Assembly (NCBI RefSeq): GCF_001522585.2
Contig: NZ_CP013373.1
Location: 1,612,001-1,676,000 of the forward strand
Source: Burkholderia sp. NRF60-BP8
GTDB taxonomy: Bacteria; Pseudomonadota; Gammaproteobacteria; Burkholderiales; Burkholderiaceae
DNA length: 64,000 nucleotides
Reading direction: 5' to 3'
Positions 61,492-64,000 of the stretch are shown one piece after another. Under the pieces are notes generated by a model, which was not told the DNA's origin, searched no databases, and worked only from the letters and a program-made list of their open reading frames with translations. Position 1 is the first letter of the stretch, and each line of letters starts with the position of its first letter. Made by a program: the position numbers and the translations under genes.

Positions 61492-62622
61492 TTGAAGAAT
61501 CTGATTGTCACCCTCGATCGCGCCGGCGAGTTCGACGAGATCATCGACGTGCGCACGCCGCTCGAGTTCGCCGAGGACCATATTCCCGGCGCGCTGAACG
61601 CGCCCGTGCTTAGCAACGAAGAGCGCGTGCTCGTCGGCACGATGTACCGCCAGGTATCGCCGTACGAGGCGACGCGCGTCGGCGCGGCGATCGTCGCGCG
61701 CAACATCGCGCGCCATCTCGATACGACGTTCGCCGACCGGCCGCGCAACTGGCGGCCGCTGATCTATTGCTGGCGCGGCGGCAAGCGCTCGGGCTCGATG
61801 ACGACCTGGTTCAACCTGATCGGCTGGAAGGCGCGCCAGCTCGACGGCGGCTACAAGGCGTACCGCCAGTCGGTGTGCGCGACGCTCGATTCGCTGCCGA
61901 CGCGCTTTCGCTACATCGCGCTCGTCGGCCATACCGGCTGCGGCAAGACGCGCCTGCTGAACGCGCTGCGCGACGTGGGCGCGCAGACGCTCGATCTCGA
62001 AGCGCTCGCATGCCATCGCGGCTCGCTGCTCGGCGCGCTGCCGGGCAAGCCGCAGCCGGCGCAAAAGGGGTTCGATTCGGGGCTCGTCGAGACGCTCGGG
62101 CGTTTCGACCCCGAATGGCCGGTGTTCGTCGAGTCGGAAAGCCGCCGGATCGGCCTCGTGCAGTTGCCGATCGCGCTGGTCGATGCATTTCACGCGGGGC
62201 CGTGGGTGCAGGTCGAGGCGGCCCACGACGAGCGGATCGCGTTCCTGCTCGACGATTACGCGCATCTGTTCGACGAACCCGATGCGTTCAAGGCGCAGCT
62301 ACATCGGCTGATCGGCCTGCACAGCCGCGAAGAGGTGACGCGCTGGAAGGGGCTGATCGATGCCGGCGCGCGGGCCGATTTGTTCACCGAATTGATCGAC
62401 AAGCATTACGATCCCGCCTATGCGCGCACTTACCGCGCGACGTACAACAAGCCGAACCGGGCGCTGACGTTCACGTTCCGGCCCAACGCAGCCGACGTGC
62501 GCGATCAGGCGCGCAGGCTGCTGGCCGAACTCGCGCGAGCCGGATTGCCGGCATCGGCCGCGCTTGCTGCCGGCGCGACATCCGAAACCGACAAAGACCA
62601 ATCGACGACCACCGCACGATGA
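61492..62622 (+). CDS. selU: tRNA 2-selenouridine synthase
   Basis: A 376-residue enzyme that replaces 2-thiouridine sulfur with selenium at tRNA wobble position 34 through a geranylated intermediate, using selenophosphate. Residues about 1-135 are a rhodanese domain with the reactive Cys (C93 in YCWRGGKRSGS), followed by a P-loop (GHTGCGKT, 146-153) and the C-terminal domain. The start is TTG at 61492. Its stop overlaps the start of a DUF318-type permease gene by four bases (ATGA). Confidence 0.93.
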   Translation: MKNLIVTLDRAGEFDEIIDVRTPLEFAEDHIPGALNAPVLSNEERVLVGTMYRQVSPYEATRVGAAIVARNIARHLDTTFADRPRNWRPLIYCWRGGKRSGSMTTWFNLIGWKARQLDGGYKAYRQSVCATLDSLPTRFRYIALVGHTGCGKTRLLNALRDVGAQTLDLEALACHRGSLLGALPGKPQPAQKGFDSGLVETLGRFDPEWPVFVESESRRIGLVQLPIALVDAFHAGPWVQVEAAHDERIAFLLDDYAHLFDEPDAFKAQLHRLIGLHSREEVTRWKGLIDAGARADLFTELIDKHYDPAYARTYRATYNKPNRALTFTFRPNAADVRDQARRLLAELARAGLPASAALAAGATSETDKDQSTTTAR

Positions 62623-63677
62623 CGACCACACGCACCCAACCCACTCCGGCGCTCGGCTGGATGACCTTCCTGCTGATCGCGGTCGCAGGCCTGTTCTATG
62701 TGAAATGGTTCCCGTATTACAACAAGGCGTTCGTTGCCGCCGAGCACCATTCGATCGGGCAGTCGATCCTGATGGGCACGTCCGCGGCCGCGCCCGAACC
62801 GTCGCTGAAGGCGGCGCTCGACTATGCGTGGGCGTACGGCAAGGCGATCTGGCAGGCGATGGTGCTCGGCCTGCTGCTCGGCTCGGCCGTGCAGGCGCTG
62901 CTGCCTGCGCACTGGGTGGCGCGCGTGCTCGGCCGCACGGGATTCGGCAGCGTCGCCGCGGGCGGGCTGCTGTCGCTGCCCGGGATGATGTGCACGTGCT
63001 GCGCGGCGCCGGTCGTGGCGGGCCTGCGTGCGCGCCATGCGTCGCCGGGCGGCGCGGTCGCGTTCTGGCTCGGCAATACGGTGCTGAACCCGGCGGCGCT
63101 GGTGTTCATGGGCTTCGTGCTCGGCTGGCACTGGAGCGCGCTGCGCATCGTGCTCGGCATCGCGATGGTGTTCGGGATCGGCTATCTGCTGAACCGCATC
63201 GCACGTCCCGAAGACCGCGGCATCGACGATGCGCAGCTCGCCGCGCTGGCGGCCGAGCAAGCCGCGGCCGGCAATCCGTTCGTCCGCTGGATGAAACTGC
63301 TCGCGCGCATGGCCGTGCGGCTCGTGCCCGAATACATCGTGCTCGTGCTGCTGCTCGGCGCCGCACGCGCATGGCTGTTCCCGCATATCGGCCCGGACAT
63401 CGGCAATCATCTCGGCTGGATCGTCGCGTTCGCGGTCGCGGGCATGCTGTTCGTGATCCCGACGGCCGGCGAGGTGCCGATCATCCAGGCGATGCTGTCG
63501 CTCGGCATGGGTGTCGGCCCGGCCGCCGCGCTGCTGATGACGCTGCCGCCGATCAGCGTGCCGTCGCTCGCGATGCTCGCGCGGTCGTTCAAGCCCTACA
63601 TGCTGGCGATCGTCGCGGCGCTCGTCGTCGTGTTCGGGATCGCGAGCGGCTTGCTCGCGATCGCGTTCGGGTTCTGA
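62619..63677 (+). CDS. DUF318/ArsP-like permease
   Basis: A 352-residue inner-membrane protein with about eight helices. The motif PGMMCTCCAAPVVAGLRAR has three Cys (C125, C127, C128) in a helix start, as in permeases of the DUF318 (ArsP/YraQ-like) group, followed by a second conserved half (FVIPTAGEVPIIQAMLSLGM). ArsP relatives export trivalent organoarsenicals, so thiol- or selenol-binding solutes are plausible. ATG overlaps the selU stop by four bases, so both are translated together; a selenium-related role is inference. Confidence 0.87.
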   Translation: MTTTRTQPTPALGWMTFLLIAVAGLFYVKWFPYYNKAFVAAEHHSIGQSILMGTSAAAPEPSLKAALDYAWAYGKAIWQAMVLGLLLGSAVQALLPAHWVARVLGRTGFGSVAAGGLLSLPGMMCTCCAAPVVAGLRARHASPGGAVAFWLGNTVLNPAALVFMGFVLGWHWSALRIVLGIAMVFGIGYLLNRIARPEDRGIDDAQLAALAAEQAAAGNPFVRWMKLLARMAVRLVPEYIVLVLLLGAARAWLFPHIGPDIGNHLGWIVAFAVAGMLFVIPTAGEVPIIQAMLSLGMGVGPAAALLMTLPPISVPSLAMLARSFKPYMLAIVAALVVVFGIASGLLAIAFGF

Positions 63678-63778
63678 CGCACGCAAACGGCGCGCCCGTC
63701 GCGCGCCATCGCCGTATTCATCCGGCGCCGCCGCTTCACGTGTGCGGCGCCTTTTACAAGAAGCAAACAGGAAAACGC

Positions 63779-64000
63779 ATGACCCAACCGAAGATCCATC
63801 CTCGACTCGAAAAGGCGCTGACGCGCGGCGATCTCGCGATCCGCCAGGCCAATTCCGCGCGGGCGACTGCCGTGCTGCAGGCACTCGGCACGATGATCAT
63901 CGAGGCCTCCGCAACGATCGGTGTCGAGGCCAGCATCGACATTCCGCAAGGCGATCGGATTTACGATCCCGTCAACGGCCTCTGGCCGCAGAAGATGCTG
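63779..64000 (+). CDS. Hypothetical protein, cut by the window end
   Basis: A frame open from ATG 63779 to the window edge (74 residues seen). Sequence begins MTQPKIHPRLEKALTRGDLA, a helical amphipathic start, and continues ATAVLQALGTMIIEASATIG. A CAGGAAAA site precedes the ATG. Function unknown. It is 101 bp after the permease gene, on the same strand. Confidence 0.7.
   Translation, partial: MTQPKIHPRLEKALTRGDLAIRQANSARATAVLQALGTMIIEASATIGVEASIDIPQGDRIYDPVNGLWPQKML

Overview
The window looks like chromosome 1 of a Burkholderia, most likely of the Burkholderia cepacia complex. It is uniformly GC-rich with strong GC bias at third codon positions. The core proteins (RNase R, RlmB, RpiA, PyrD, Bpt, Aat, DusA, SelU) and the Ssu proteins are of beta-proteobacterial type. 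This was judged by reading only; no database search was run.

Layout. 0-6.4 kb: a small exported Asp/His-rich protein, then a minus-strand fatty-acid group (PsrA-like TetR, acyl-CoA ligase, DUF1571 protein), a carboxylate-type MFS carrier and a GNAT enzyme. 6.5-8.9 kb: a ParB-like nuclease-fold gene 17 bp upstream of a SulP anion transporter. 8.9-15 kb: a minus-strand sugar operon in the order ROK regulator, ABC ATPase, permease, binding protein, PfkB kinase, resembling the rhizobial fructose frc system. A perfect 27-bp palindrome lies in front of the regulator. 15.1-25.3 kb: three near-identical tRNA-Leu(CAG) genes, each with its own promoter and terminator. Two of them bracket about 9.7 kb of accessory-looking genes: SsuA-like protein, DUF6496 basic protein, CYTH-CHAD protein, second SulP, AsmA-like protein and ferritin-like protein. 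25.5-40.3 kb: housekeeping and transport genes, including rnr-rlmB, a peptidoglycan amidase, rpiA, an amino-acid ABC pair without its ATPase, and a NUDIX-aat-bpt group followed by pyrD. tRNA-fMet follows, then an UPF0303-SMR pair and an acyl-CoA hydrolase. 41.2-44.4 kb: ssuD-ssuC-ssuB-ssuF for alkanesulfonate use. 45.1-46.3 kb: dusA and tRNA-His. 46.3-51.9 kb: a looser region of small unknown genes, a frameshifted remnant, several intrinsic terminators without an obvious gene, and an AT-richer patch. 52-57.5 kb: VOC protein, GAF-GGDEF cyclase, exported PLD-type nuclease, divergent HxlR/PaaI pair, Tas-like reductase. 57.5-64 kb: an M20 peptidase-MHS transporter operon with a divergent LysR, then selU translationally coupled to a DUF318-type permease, and a gene cut by the window end.

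No transposase, CRISPR array, rRNA operon or replication origin was seen. The most interesting points are the selU-permease coupling, the large palindromes at the ROK and HxlR promoters, the tRNA-Leu-bracketed cargo, the alkanesulfonate system split from its binding protein, and the terminator-rich gene-poor stretches downstream of tRNA-His.
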